Of a stretch of 7,549 nucleotides of DNA, positions 1-7,255 are shown one piece after another; the first letter of the stretch is position 1; each line of letters begins with the position of its first letter. The notes under the pieces were generated by a model. That model made no database searches. It saw nothing but the letters and a program-made list of their open reading frames with translations, and was not told the DNA's origin. A program made the position numbers and the translations under genes. This stretch comes from Clostridiales bacterium. Lineage in GTDB: Bacteria; Bacillota; Peptococcia; DRI-13; UBA5745. Location: positions 2,764-10,312 of the forward strand of contig WRNN01000026.1 in the NCBI GenBank assembly GCA_009776595.1. The letters run 5' to 3'.

Positions 1-47
1 ATATGCACGCGTAACGATCTGCCGCTTCAAACATGAAGGAGTCGTCC

Positions 48-752
48 ATGGATAAAATCCTGGAGATCAACAATCTCACAAAGGAATACATCATGGGAGA
101 GGTCACTGTACACGCTTTGCGTGGCGTGAGTATTGCGATTTACGAGGGAGAGTTTGTCGTAATCCTGGGCCCCAGCGGATCCGGTAAGAGTACCTTGCTG
201 AATATTATCGGCGGGATCGACGCGCCGACGTCGGGTGATGTCCTGTTTCACGGAAAGAATATCTCACGCGCATCGGAGAAGGAGCTAACCCTGTTTCGCC
301 GGGGAGCGGTCGGTTTTGTATTTCAATTCTACAATCTCATCCCAAACCTGACGGCGAGGGAGAATATCGCACTCGCCTCGGAGCTGGCTGACGACCCGAT
401 CCCGGCAGACAGACTCCTGGAGGATATCGGGCTCTCCGACCGGGGAGACCACTTCCCGTCGCAGTTATCCGGCGGCCAGCAGCAGCGCGTCGCTATCGCC
501 CGCGCCGTCGGAAAAAACCCGTCTTTGCTGCTCTGCGACGAGCCGACAGGCGCCCTGGATCTCCAAACCGGCATCCAAGTGCTTCGTATCCTCAAGGATT
601 TTAACCAAAACTATAAAAAAACAGTCATGATTATCACGCACAACGCCGGTTTCGGAAAGATAGGCGACAGGGTCTTTCATGTCAGGGACGGTTTGATTGA
701 CAGCATACAGGTCAACGAAAATCCGCTCGCCCCTGAGGAGGTGAGCTGGTAA
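48..752 (+). CDS. ABC transporter ATP-binding protein, LolD/MacB class
   Basis: Cytoplasmic ATPase that powers the adjacent FtsX-type permease. The 234-residue product is the usual length for a single nucleotide-binding domain. Visible motifs are Walker [10 protein letters not shown] (residues 41-49), Q-loop Gln93 in FVFQFYNL, the ABC signature LSGGQ (140-144), Walker B LLLCDEP (160-166, catalytic Glu165) followed by the D-loop ALD, and switch His198 in ITHN. All catalytic residues are present. The [20 protein letters not shown] stretch is typical of the LolD/MacB/YknY group. I chose ATG at 48 because AAGGAG (36-41) lies six bases before it; an in-frame ATG at 33 would place that ribosome binding site inside the gene. 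The stop codon abuts the permease start at 753, so the two are surely cotranscribed. The substrate is unknown. Family assignment is firm; the choice among LolD, MacB-ATPase or peptide-resistance exporters is not. Confidence 0.96.
   Translation: MDKILEINNLTKEYIMGEVTVHALRGVSIAIYEGEFVVILGPSGSGKSTLLNIIGGIDAPTSGDVLFHGKNISRASEKELTLFRRGAVGFVFQFYNLIPNLTARENIALASELADDPIPADRLLEDIGLSDRGDHFPSQLSGGQQQRVAIARAVGKNPSLLLCDEPTGALDLQTGIQVLRILKDFNQNYKKTVMIITHNAGFGKIGDRVFHVRDGLIDSIQVNENPLAPEEVSW
735..744 (+). promoter_or_regulatory. Strong Shine-Dalgarno sequence for the FtsX permease
   Basis: GAGGAGGTGA lies in the last codons of the ATPase gene and ends eight bases before the permease ATG at 753. It is nearly fully complementary to the 16S rRNA 3' end. 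It fixes the permease start and indicates that the permease is initiated independently although the genes abut. Confidence 0.85.
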
Positions 753-3098
753 ATGCTGTTTAGAAAAGCAGTGCGTGCGATCTGGGCCAATAAACGCTCT
801 TATCTCGCTTGCATGTTTCTCATTGCCATCGGCGTCCTTATGTTTACCGCGATGAATACAGCCGGGGCAGGGCTGGCTTCTTCGGCCCTCGGCTTCTACA
901 GGGACTACGGTATGAGCGATATCTTTGCCCGGGTGGATGCGATCCCTGTTGGTATGACGGAGCGCCTCACGGAGGCTGACGGCATCGAGGCGGCTGAGGC
1001 AAGATATATACTGGAAGTCATGGCTGAGACGCCGGACGAAGGGGAGACCGTCACCATGCGGCTTATATCCGCAGACCCGCGAGGCTCAGTGATTAACCGG
1101 CTGCTCATCGAGGGTAGCGAGTGGTCGGCGCCGGGCGACATCATCCTGAATCCGGCCTTCGTCAAGGCGCACGGGCTCGTTCCCGGCGACGAAATACGCG
1201 TTATTTACAAAGGCCGCACCTTTATCTTTACCTTTTGCGCCACAGCCCTGAGTCCAGAAAATATCTATGTCACAAAAAACGCGACGGATCTGCTCCCGGA
1301 TAACAGCGGCTTTGGTATCGGGTATATTACGCCGGACAGTATGGCTTCCCTGACCAACGCGGGCGGCGTGGGAAACAGCGTTGTACTGACGTTGACGGAA
1401 GGATATACCTTTGATGAGGTGAAGGTTTTCCTGGAGGACGCGCTCACGCCTTATGGACTCAAGGAGTTGATCGATAAAAAAGATCACCTGAGTTATTCGT
1501 TTGTCGACCTGGAGATTTCCGGTATACGCTCTATGGCGGCGTCCCTGCCAATGATCTTTGTCCTGATCGCCGCGATAGTACTGTACCTGATGATGAAACG
1601 TGTCATCGAGCAGGAGCGGACACAGATCGGCGTGCTGCGGGCTTTCGGTTATTCCCGTCTGCAGATCGTCGCGCACTACATGTGTTACGGGGCTGTCACC
1701 GGCGTCGCCGGCGGCGTCGCCGGCAGTATCATGGGCTACTTTTTGGCAGAATTTTATTTCTATATGTTTATGGAGTATTTTCAAATGCCTGCGCTCTCGG
1801 AGGAGAGTCGACCGCTGTACTTCGTCGTTGGCATGTTGCTGGCTGTGTCCGGCGGGATGCTGGGCGCCTTTATGGGTGCGCTAAAGTCCATCCGGCTGAT
1901 ACCTGCCGAAGCGATGCGACCGGAAAATCCGCCGCCGATCAAATACGATCCGGTCGGCAAGATAAAGGTCCTGCGTTATGTCCTGACATCCAGGGGCAGC
2001 ATGGCGCTGCGGAGTATCACGAGAAACTGGATGCGCTCCGGATTTGTCGTCATCGGGGTGATGTTTTCCTTCGGGCTTTTGTGTATCTCAGGCAGCTTTA
2101 ACGGTCTGATCGACAAAATCATGTTCAGCCAGTACACCTATGTCCAACGGTATGGGGTAAAGCTCCCCCTGGTCAGGCCGCTGCCCTACGATACGGCGGT
2201 AGAGAGCGCCTATGCCATCGATGCCGTATACTTGGCAGAGGGCCTTTTGGAGATGCCGGCGGAGATCAGGCATAAGCATTTGCGCGAGGGAAGCCTGCTG
2301 ACCGGGATCCAGGCTTCTTCGTCCCTATACCGCATCTGCGACACCGTCACGATGGTCGAATATCCGCCTCCCGCTGACAGTGTGATCTTGAGCAATACCC
2401 TCGCGGACAATCTGAACGTTGTAGCCGGGGATACGGTCTATATAGCTTCCCCCTTGCTGGATGAAGATGTACCGATCATCGTGTCGCGGGTAATCGAGCA
2501 GAATATGGGCGGCGGCTGCTATATGGAGATTGGCGCCCTGTCCGATCTTCTGCAAATCCCGAAGACGGCGACATCCATCATCCTGAATACGGACGATCTG
2601 CCATACCTGAAAGACTACCTCAGGGATAGCATATACGTTCCTTCCGTGGACGATAAGGACAGTACACTGACCAAACTCCGCGATATGATGGGTATCTATT
2701 CCAGTATGTATCTCGTCCTCCAGGTAATGTCCGCGCTGGTGGGTTTCGCCATTATCTATAACACCTCGACGATATCCCTTGCCGAACGCAAGCGGGAATA
2801 CGCTACGCTTCGGGTCATCGGGCTCACTGTCGACGAGATATCCGGCATAATGAATTTCGAATACTGGATACTCGGTTTCCTTGGCATGATTCTGGGCGTA
2901 CCGTTTGTCCAATATCTCAATATGGGAATGAACGCGATGATGGAAACGACTTCCTTTTCCATGCCGTCCGTCCTGCCGGTGTCCGCCTATGCTTCGGGCG
3001 TGGCAGGCAGCGCCGCCGCCATCCTGCTGTCGGGATGGTCGGCAAAGAGGAGAATTCGAAAGTTTGATATGGTGGAAGTACTAAAAGAACGGGAATAG
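753..3098 (+). CDS. Large ABC transporter permease with two FtsX-like halves
   Basis: Membrane subunit of the exporter, 781 residues. By eye there are eight hydrophobic segments arranged as 1+3 and 1+3: about 17-39, 264-284, 312-340 and 355-378, then 429-449, 652-672, 705-724 and 743-762. Between the first and second segment of each half is a large soluble region (about 40-263 and 450-651) expected to sit outside the membrane. Each half carries the FtsX coupling signature after its second helix: EQERTQIGVLRAFGYS (286-301) and AERKREYATLRVIGLT (677-692). The protein is therefore an internal duplication, as in YbbP-like and other long FtsX permeases, rather than a single-unit MacB, LolC or LolE. 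It ends in a typical DMVEVLKERE cytoplasmic tail. Start and stop are clear, with no frameshift. MacB-like proteins drive transport by mechanical movement of the outer domains; that this one does so is inferred. Substrate unknown. Confidence 0.93.
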   Translation: MLFRKAVRAIWANKRSYLACMFLIAIGVLMFTAMNTAGAGLASSALGFYRDYGMSDIFARVDAIPVGMTERLTEADGIEAAEARYILEVMAETPDEGETVTMRLISADPRGSVINRLLIEGSEWSAPGDIILNPAFVKAHGLVPGDEIRVIYKGRTFIFTFCATALSPENIYVTKNATDLLPDNSGFGIGYITPDSMASLTNAGGVGNSVVLTLTEGYTFDEVKVFLEDALTPYGLKELIDKKDHLSYSFVDLEISGIRSMAASLPMIFVLIAAIVLYLMMKRVIEQERTQIGVLRAFGYSRLQIVAHYMCYGAVTGVAGGVAGSIMGYFLAEFYFYMFMEYFQMPALSEESRPLYFVVGMLLAVSGGMLGAFMGALKSIRLIPAEAMRPENPPPIKYDPVGKIKVLRYVLTSRGSMALRSITRNWMRSGFVVIGVMFSFGLLCISGSFNGLIDKIMFSQYTYVQRYGVKLPLVRPLPYDTAVESAYAIDAVYLAEGLLEMPAEIRHKHLREGSLLTGIQASSSLYRICDTVTMVEYPPPADSVILSNTLADNLNVVAGDTVYIASPLLDEDVPIIVSRVIEQNMGGGCYMEIGALSDLLQIPKTATSIILNTDDLPYLKDYLRDSIYVPSVDDKDSTLTKLRDMMGIYSSMYLVLQVMSALVGFAIIYNTSTISLAERKREYATLRVIGLTVDEISGIMNFEYWILGFLGMILGVPFVQYLNMGMNAMMETTSFSMPSVLPVSAYASGVAGSAAAILLSGWSAKRRIRKFDMVEVLKERE
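1701..1724 (+). repeat. Perfect 12-bp tandem duplication inside the permease gene
   Basis: GGCGTCGCCGGC occurs twice head to tail (1701-1712 and 1713-1724) and encodes GVAGGVAG in the glycine-rich third membrane segment. The same bases contain a 7-bp inverted repeat (1707-1713 with 1718-1724, loop GCGT). The reading frame is kept. It may be a simple slippage duplication or just low codon variety in a glycine-rich helix. Confidence 0.6.
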
Positions 3099-3109
3099 GG
3101 AGAGGCTTT

Positions 3110-4381
3110 ATGAAAAAGAACGTAAAACGTATACTCTTGGGCCTTGCGATTCTTGTCGCCGTCGGCGGCGGCTTGTACTACGCGATGATGCCAACGCCCG
3201 TCGCACTGACGCAGGTCATACCTGGGACAGCCGAATTAAGCTTCACAGAGCAGGGTCTGTACGCTGCAGGGAATATACTCACCGTATACCCGCTGGTGCA
3301 AGGCCGACTCCTCGAAGTCAGCGTCGCGGAGGGGCAGTCTGTGCGTGCCGGAGACGTGCTCTGTGTAGTCGATCCGGAACCCATGCAGCAGGGTATAGAG
3401 CGGATCCGCGGCAGCATCAGGGGGTATGAGGCGCAGGTCGGGGCGGCAGAATCGCAGCAGAGAAGCAGTAACGCCGGCATAGGCGAGCAGACGCGTCTCC
3501 AGACGATCCTGATCGCACAAAACCGGCGAAATCTCGAAGTTGCCCAAGAAGACCTCGCGCGGGCAGAACTGCTGTATGAGGCGGGTGCGCTTGCCAAAAT
3601 CGATGTGGACAATCTCAGCGCACTGGTGGCGCAGTACGCGTCCGCCCTGGAAGCCAACGAACAGCAGCTCGCGGTGATCGCCGCCGGCGCGGGTGCGAGC
3701 GGTCTGGCGGACTACTATAGGGCGCTGATCGAGGCTGAAGAGATCAGCATCGCGCAGTTGGAAAAAGATATCGAAAACTGTCACGTACGGACGCCGGTCA
3801 GCGGGGTGGTTACGGGCTTGTATGCCAAGGGGACCAATTATATCACAGCCGGAGCACCCGTCGCGGTCATCACCGTGCTTGAAGGCGGCGCGATCGAAGT
3901 CTATGTCTCCACCCGGGATGTGAGCAGCGTCAGGCCCGGGGACCAGGTGGCACTGACCCTGAAGCGGCGCGAGGGAAATCTTGAATTTGCAGGCCGTGTG
4001 GACCAAGTGGAGTCCAACGCGGAAATACGGCTCTCCGCCCTGGGACTGGAGGAACGAAGGGTTAAGGTCAGGGTGACGCCGGATCCGGCTTCCGCCGCCG
4101 ATATCACATTGGGCGCCGGCTACGATGTGGACGTCCGGTTTATCGTGTACAGGGAGGAGAATAAATTGACGATCCCCAAAACCGCCTTGTTTCAGGACGA
4201 CGGCAGCGACATGGTCTGGGTCATACGGGACGGCAAAGCCTTACCAGTGCCCGTCGTGAAAGGGATGGAGCTCCGGACGTCGTATGTGATCGAGTCGGGG
4301 CTTACCGCGGGAGAGGCTGTCGTGACCGATGCCAATAACGAAGCGCTCAAAAACGGCCTGAAAGTGACAGAAGCCGGATAG
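3110..4381 (+). CDS. HlyD/MacA-family membrane fusion (adaptor) protein
   Basis: Adaptor subunit of the exporter, 423 residues. The parts run in the usual order. An N-terminal membrane anchor (about 8-26) follows the basic MKKNVKR and has no lipobox cysteine. The first half of a biotinyl-lipoyl domain is about 57-91 (VQGRLLEVSVAEGQSVRAGD). A helical hairpin, probably coiled coil and rich in Q, E, R and A, spans about 92-222. The second lipoyl half is about 225-254 (VRTPVSGVVTGLYAKGTNYI). A beta-barrel domain follows at about 260-347, and a membrane-proximal domain at about 351-421. GGGAGAGG (3098-3105) supports ATG at 3110, 11 bases after the permease stop. The context makes it the partner of the two upstream genes. 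Near the hairpin tip, R151-x3-L155 matches the first part of the TolC-contacting RLS motif, but the serine position is Ala162. Whether an outer-membrane partner exists cannot be told here. Confidence 0.93.
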   Translation: MKKNVKRILLGLAILVAVGGGLYYAMMPTPVALTQVIPGTAELSFTEQGLYAAGNILTVYPLVQGRLLEVSVAEGQSVRAGDVLCVVDPEPMQQGIERIRGSIRGYEAQVGAAESQQRSSNAGIGEQTRLQTILIAQNRRNLEVAQEDLARAELLYEAGALAKIDVDNLSALVAQYASALEANEQQLAVIAAGAGASGLADYYRALIEAEEISIAQLEKDIENCHVRTPVSGVVTGLYAKGTNYITAGAPVAVITVLEGGAIEVYVSTRDVSSVRPGDQVALTLKRREGNLEFAGRVDQVESNAEIRLSALGLEERRVKVRVTPDPASAADITLGAGYDVDVRFIVYREENKLTIPKTALFQDDGSDMVWVIRDGKALPVPVVKGMELRTSYVIESGLTAGEAVVTDANNEALKNGLKVTEAG

Positions 4382-4404
4382 ACGAAAATTATTACGGACA
4401 CGAT

Positions 4405-4442
4405 CAGCAGAGCACCCCACTCGACGGCGGGGCGCTCTGCTG
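4405..4442 (+). terminator. Strong hairpin after the exporter operon, possible terminator
   Basis: The arms 4405-4418 and 4429-4442 pair over 14 positions with one A-C mismatch (CAGCAGAGCACCCC with GGGGCGCTCTGCTG), leaving a 10-base loop. It starts 24 bases after the adaptor stop codon. It is not followed by a T-tract (the next bases are TCTATACTCACA), nor is there one in the reverse direction. It is therefore either a non-canonical terminator or a 3'-end-stabilising structure separating the exporter and potassium operons. Confidence 0.55.
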
Positions 4443-4446
4443 TCTA

Positions 4447-4496
4447 TACTCACAAAATTCTCACACAAAAACGATTTTTCTCACATCGCACTCACG
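4447..4496 (+). promoter_or_regulatory. Four TNCTCACA-type direct repeats, probable response-regulator operator
   Basis: TACTCACA (4447-4454), TTCTCACA (4458-4465), TTCTCACA (4478-4485) and CACTCACG (4489-4496) all face the same way. Start-to-start spacings are 11, 20 and 11 bases, so there are two pairs with one-helical-turn spacing, set 31 bases (about three turns) apart. Between the pairs is an A/T dyad, AAAAACGATTTTT (4467-4479). Direct repeats at 11 bp are the standard layout for tandem dimers of OmpR/PhoB-family regulators. With a potassium uptake operon just downstream, a KdpE-like regulator is one candidate, by inference only. No regulator gene is in the window. Confidence 0.6.
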
Positions 4497-4503
4497 GCTT
4501 ATC

Positions 4504-4509
4504 TACTAT
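4504..4509 (+). promoter_or_regulatory. Candidate -10 element of the trk operon
   Basis: TACTAT matches TATAAT at four of six positions. No good -35 hexamer lies 16-18 bases upstream; that place is taken by the TTCTCACA and CACTCACG repeats, as expected for an activator-dependent promoter. Transcription would begin near 4516, leaving a leader of about 40 bases that includes the ribosome binding site at 4541-4545. Confidence 0.35.
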
Positions 4510-4555
4510 CATGGCGGTAACAACAAACACCGCGCAGATGGGAGGATGGTTGACT

Positions 4556-5011
4556 ATGCGTATTTTTTCCAAAGGCAAAGATATCTCTGGGCGCACCATA
4601 GTCGTCGGCTGCGGGCGTCTTGGCGCTAATCTGGCAAATACCCTATCGGACGGGGGTGGAGACGTGATTATCATTGACAGGAATGAAGAATCCTTCCGGA
4701 AGCTTTCCTCATCCTTTGGCGGGATTACCGTCACAGGCGACGCAACCGAAATGCTGGTGCTGGAACGGGCCGATATCAAAAAGGCTACTGCCGTCATATC
4801 CGTCACCAACAATGACAATACTAATATTATGGTAGCTCAGCTTGCGAAAGAGCATTTTGGCATCGGCCAGGTCATCGCAAGACTCTATGATCCCGAACGC
4901 GACTGCGTATATCGCGAATTTGCCATCGATACCATCTGCCCGGCTGTGCTGTCGACAAAAGAAATCGATAAACTGCTGGGTGTGCCGGAGACAGAGGGGG
5001 AATCGGCGTGA
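4556..5011 (+). CDS. trkA: TrkA-type potassium uptake regulator, RCK-N domain only
   Basis: Cytoplasmic nucleotide-binding subunit that gates the TrkH-family channel encoded two genes downstream. The 151 residues form one Rossmann-type RCK-N domain. The nucleotide loop GCGRLG (18-23) fits GxGxxG, and Asp41 at the end of the second strand (VIIIDRNEE) is the usual ribose-binding acid. GDAT (61-64) and VTNNDNTNI (83-91) are also typical. After about residue 130 only a short tail remains, so the RCK-C domain is absent. I chose ATG at 4556 because GGAGG (4541-4545) lies ten bases before it. An in-frame ATG at 4511 has no ribosome binding site and would overlap the probable -10 region. TTG at 4550 is possible but poorly spaced. 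The stop overlaps the next gene by four bases, suggesting translational coupling. Confidence 0.9.
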   Translation: MRIFSKGKDISGRTIVVGCGRLGANLANTLSDGGGDVIIIDRNEESFRKLSSSFGGITVTGDATEMLVLERADIKKATAVISVTNNDNTNIMVAQLAKEHFGIGQVIARLYDPERDCVYREFAIDTICPAVLSTKEIDKLLGVPETEGESA

Positions 5012-5673
5012 AAAAACGCGTGCTGCTCATCGGCGGCTTTCACAAAACAAGGTTTCTTGCCGTTTCGTTGATTAAGCGAGGATACCATGTTTCGGCGATA
5101 AACAGTAACATGGATCATTGTGTAGCGCTGGCTGATATCAAAGAGCTTAAGGTGTTCCACGGAGACGGGTCCAAGCCGTTTATCCTGGAAGACGCGAACG
5201 CGTATGACACGGAAATCGCAATCGCGCTCACCGGGCGGGACGACGACAATCTGGTTATCTGTGAGCTTTGCAAGAAAAAATTTCGAGTAAAGAAAACGGT
5301 CGCGCTTGTTTCCGATCCCAAAAAAACGGAGTTCTTCTACAGGATGGGGATTGACTCCGTGGTGTGCGCGATCACCGCGATCGCGGGAATTATCGAGCAA
5401 CAGGCGCTGCTGGATGAAATCGCGGCGCTTGTACCCGTGGGGAAAGGCCATATCCGGATCGCGCAGGTGCCTATATCCCAAACCGCGCCCGCTGCCAATA
5501 AAAAACTTTGGGAACTGAGTTTGCCAAGTGACGTGATCGTAGGCTGCGTACTGCGCGGTGATAAAAGTATGATACCGCGGGGCGACACCCGCATCCTTGC
5601 CGGGGATGAACTCCTGCTCATATCCACGGATGAACATGAGACGGCGGCGGTGTTGGAATTGACGGGACGGTGA
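5008..5673 (+). CDS. trkA: Second TrkA-type subunit: RCK-N with degenerate nucleotide site plus RCK-C
   Basis: Second cytoplasmic regulator of the Trk system, 221 residues: an RCK-N domain (about 1-135) and an RCK-C domain (about 140-218, VPVGKGHIRIAQVPI to GDELLLIST). The start is GTG at 5008, overlapping the previous stop as GTGA, with GAGGGGGA (4994-5001) six bases upstream. The nucleotide loop is altered: where the partner has GCGRLG this has GGFHKT (9-14), so two of the three glycines are lost. The ribose-binding acid is replaced by Asn32 (VSAINSN). HGDGS (51-55) is retained in the GDAT position. It probably binds nucleotide poorly or a different ligand and acts as the structural half of a mixed ring with the first subunit. 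That is an inference from motifs and gene order. No frameshift is seen. Confidence 0.9.
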   Translation: MKKRVLLIGGFHKTRFLAVSLIKRGYHVSAINSNMDHCVALADIKELKVFHGDGSKPFILEDANAYDTEIAIALTGRDDDNLVICELCKKKFRVKKTVALVSDPKKTEFFYRMGIDSVVCAITAIAGIIEQQALLDEIAALVPVGKGHIRIAQVPISQTAPAANKKLWELSLPSDVIVGCVLRGDKSMIPRGDTRILAGDELLLISTDEHETAAVLELTGR

Positions 5674-5679
5674 AGCGCG

Positions 5680-7149
5680 TTGCATAAACGTATCGCCGGC
5701 GGGAGTATCTACGGAAAGCTCATGCTCCTCGTTGGTTTGCTGGTGGCTGCGCCGCTTTGGGTGATATGGTTTTATCCGGAGGACGCGCGTTTTGCGTCCG
5801 CCTTTTTGTTTCCTTCGTGCTTTTCCGTTTTCGCCGGATTAATGGTATGCCTGTATTCCGGTCGCGGGGAAACGCCCGCTACGGAATGGCAGTCCCCGAT
5901 GCAAAGAGGGAGTCTGCCCGTGTTGTTTGCCTGGTGTTTTGCTTTCCTGGCGGGGGCGGCCCCGTTTGTGACGGGCGGTTTGCTCCGTTTTCACCTGGCG
6001 TTGTTTGAATCGGTCAGCGGTTGGACGACCACCGGCCTGACGGTGATGGACGTTACGGAGACGCCGCACATCTTTTTGTTTCACCGGGCGTTTATGCAGT
6101 ACTGCGGCGGGCTTGGTTTTATCATCATGATCGCCATGCTTGTACGCGGTAAGCAAAATATGAGCCTGTACAGTGCGGAAGGCCATCCGGACAGGATCCA
6201 GCCAAACCTGAAGAAAACGGCGCGAACCATTTTTATACTCTATAGCAGTTTTTTCTCAGCCGGCGTACTGGTCTATCGCTTCTTTGGGATGGCCTGGTTT
6301 GATTCGGTATGCCATACCATGTCCGCACTTTCCACCGCAGGCTTTACTACACAGGAGGGCAGTATCGGGCAGTACGGCAGCATCCCCATTGAGATGGTTA
6401 CCGTCGTACTGATGCTTATCGGTTCAAGCAATTTTGCCGTTTTACTCTTGTTGGTTAAAGGCAGAATCGTTGAAGTGTCCCGGATGAGCGAAGTGCGGTT
6501 TATGGTCGGGATGCTGCTTGTGTTTGTGCCGCTGGCGGCTTTTTCGCTGATGCGGGATTTTGGCTTGCGGGCAGGCGACAGTTTTGCCAAGTCCCTGTTT
6601 GGCATCGTCACTACATTTACCACGACCGGCTATTCGACGATGAACTATGCCCTTTGGCCACCTTTCGCTTTAGGTTTGCTTATGATACTGATGATTATCG
6701 GCGGAAGCGCCGGTTCGACCGCCGGCGGGATCAAGCTGGTTCGCGCCTACCTGCTGATACGGATTACGATAGAAAACATCAGGGAAAGACTGTCCCCGGC
6801 GCAGCGGGTCAGTATACCCGCATACCATCGCGCCCAGGGCAAAACGCACATCGACGCCGCCCTGATTCACGATACCGTCGGATTTGTCTTCAGCTATATG
6901 GTCGTGTTTGTCGTCGGGACGCTCTTGCTTACGATGACCGCCCGTTGCGGTCTGTTTGAAGCCATGTATGAATTTGCTTCCGCTTTTGGTACCGTGGGTA
7001 TATCCAGCGGCTTGACGAGTCCCGATTTACCCGGCGCGGCCCTTGTAGTACTGCTTGTCGGCATGGTACTTGGCCGACTTGAGATATTCATCGTATTTGT
7101 CGGCATCTATAGCGGGATTCATATGCTAAGACGAGCTGCCGCCCCGTGA
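5680..7149 (+). CDS. trkH: TrkH/KtrB-family potassium uptake channel subunit
   Basis: Integral membrane channel of the Trk/Ktr/HKT superfamily, 489 residues, which takes up K+ under control of the two RCK proteins upstream. Four pore loops are visible, each with the filter glycine: WTTTGLT (115-121, Gly119), LSTAGFT (217-223, Gly221), TTTGYS (314-319, Gly317) and GTVGIS (437-442, Gly440). Other family hallmarks are FMQYCGGLGFI (138-148), GGSAGSTAGGIK (341-352, the intramembrane gate loop of the third repeat) and LGRLEIF (464-470). The length fits TrkH. I take TTG at 5680 as the start, six bases after the stop of the previous gene, with GGACGGTGA (5665-5673) as ribosome binding site. It leaves the expected short cytoplasmic lead before the first helix (about 13-30). 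ATG at 5722 would truncate that helix. The assignment as K+ rather than Na+ channel rests on the glycines. Confidence 0.94.
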   Translation: MHKRIAGGSIYGKLMLLVGLLVAAPLWVIWFYPEDARFASAFLFPSCFSVFAGLMVCLYSGRGETPATEWQSPMQRGSLPVLFAWCFAFLAGAAPFVTGGLLRFHLALFESVSGWTTTGLTVMDVTETPHIFLFHRAFMQYCGGLGFIIMIAMLVRGKQNMSLYSAEGHPDRIQPNLKKTARTIFILYSSFFSAGVLVYRFFGMAWFDSVCHTMSALSTAGFTTQEGSIGQYGSIPIEMVTVVLMLIGSSNFAVLLLLVKGRIVEVSRMSEVRFMVGMLLVFVPLAAFSLMRDFGLRAGDSFAKSLFGIVTTFTTTGYSTMNYALWPPFALGLLMILMIIGGSAGSTAGGIKLVRAYLLIRITIENIRERLSPAQRVSIPAYHRAQGKTHIDAALIHDTVGFVFSYMVVFVVGTLLLTMTARCGLFEAMYEFASAFGTVGISSGLTSPDLPGAALVVLLVGMVLGRLEIFIVFVGIYSGIHMLRRAAAP

Positions 7150-7167
7150 ACAACAACGCGGCGATAG

Positions 7168-7195
7168 GTATGTCCGGCGCAGTATGTCCGGTGCT
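7168..7195. repeat. Tandem 14-bp repeat after trkH
   Basis: GTATGTCCGGCGCA (7168-7181) is followed directly by GTATGTCCGGTGCT (7182-7195), with 12 of 14 bases identical. It lies 18 bases past the trkH stop, in the spacer before the pheS promoter. It may be a small slippage duplication or two half-sites for a DNA-binding protein. No known operator is recognised. Confidence 0.6.
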
Positions 7196-7208
7196 GTGGA
7201 TAATGGCA

Positions 7209-7237
7209 TTGCCAGGAAAAGCAAAGCGTGATAATAT
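7209..7237 (+). promoter_or_regulatory. Sigma-A-type promoter upstream of pheS
   Basis: TTGCCA (7209-7214, five of six to TTGACA) is followed after 17 bases by TAATAT (7232-7237, four of six to TATAAT), with an extended TG at 7229-7230. An overlapping GATAAT (7230-7235) is a better -10 hexamer but leaves only 15 bases of spacing. Transcription would start near 7244, about 60 bases before the pheS ATG. Confidence 0.55.
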
Positions 7238-7255
7238 TTATTTTGCGATACAAAT

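Noticed and set aside
1..32. End of an upstream gene
   Set aside because: A frame at 3-14 ends in TAA (codons for M-H-A, then stop), but 14 bases are too few to identify a gene, and other frames are equally uninformative.
1086..1784. Long minus-strand open frame (232 codons) opposite the permease gene
   Set aside because: It lies wholly inside a clear gene, has histidine/arginine-rich composition typical of antisense frames in GC-rich coding DNA, and resembles no family I know.
4467..4479. A/T dyad AAAAACGATTTTT as an intrinsic terminator
   Set aside because: The stem is only A-T pairs with a three-base loop and would not be stable; it is better seen as the spacer of the repeat array.
4511..4555. 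Earlier ATG start (4511) for the first trkA gene
   Set aside because: There is no ribosome binding site before it, it abuts the probable -10 element, and its added residues (MAVTTNTAQMGGWLT) precede the conserved start and include the codons formed by the true Shine-Dalgarno sequence.
4885..5685. Minus-strand open frame (266 codons) opposite the second trkA gene
   Set aside because: It mirrors a well supported gene, has no recognisable domain, and the overlapped plus-strand gene has motifs, ribosome binding site and coupling to its neighbours.
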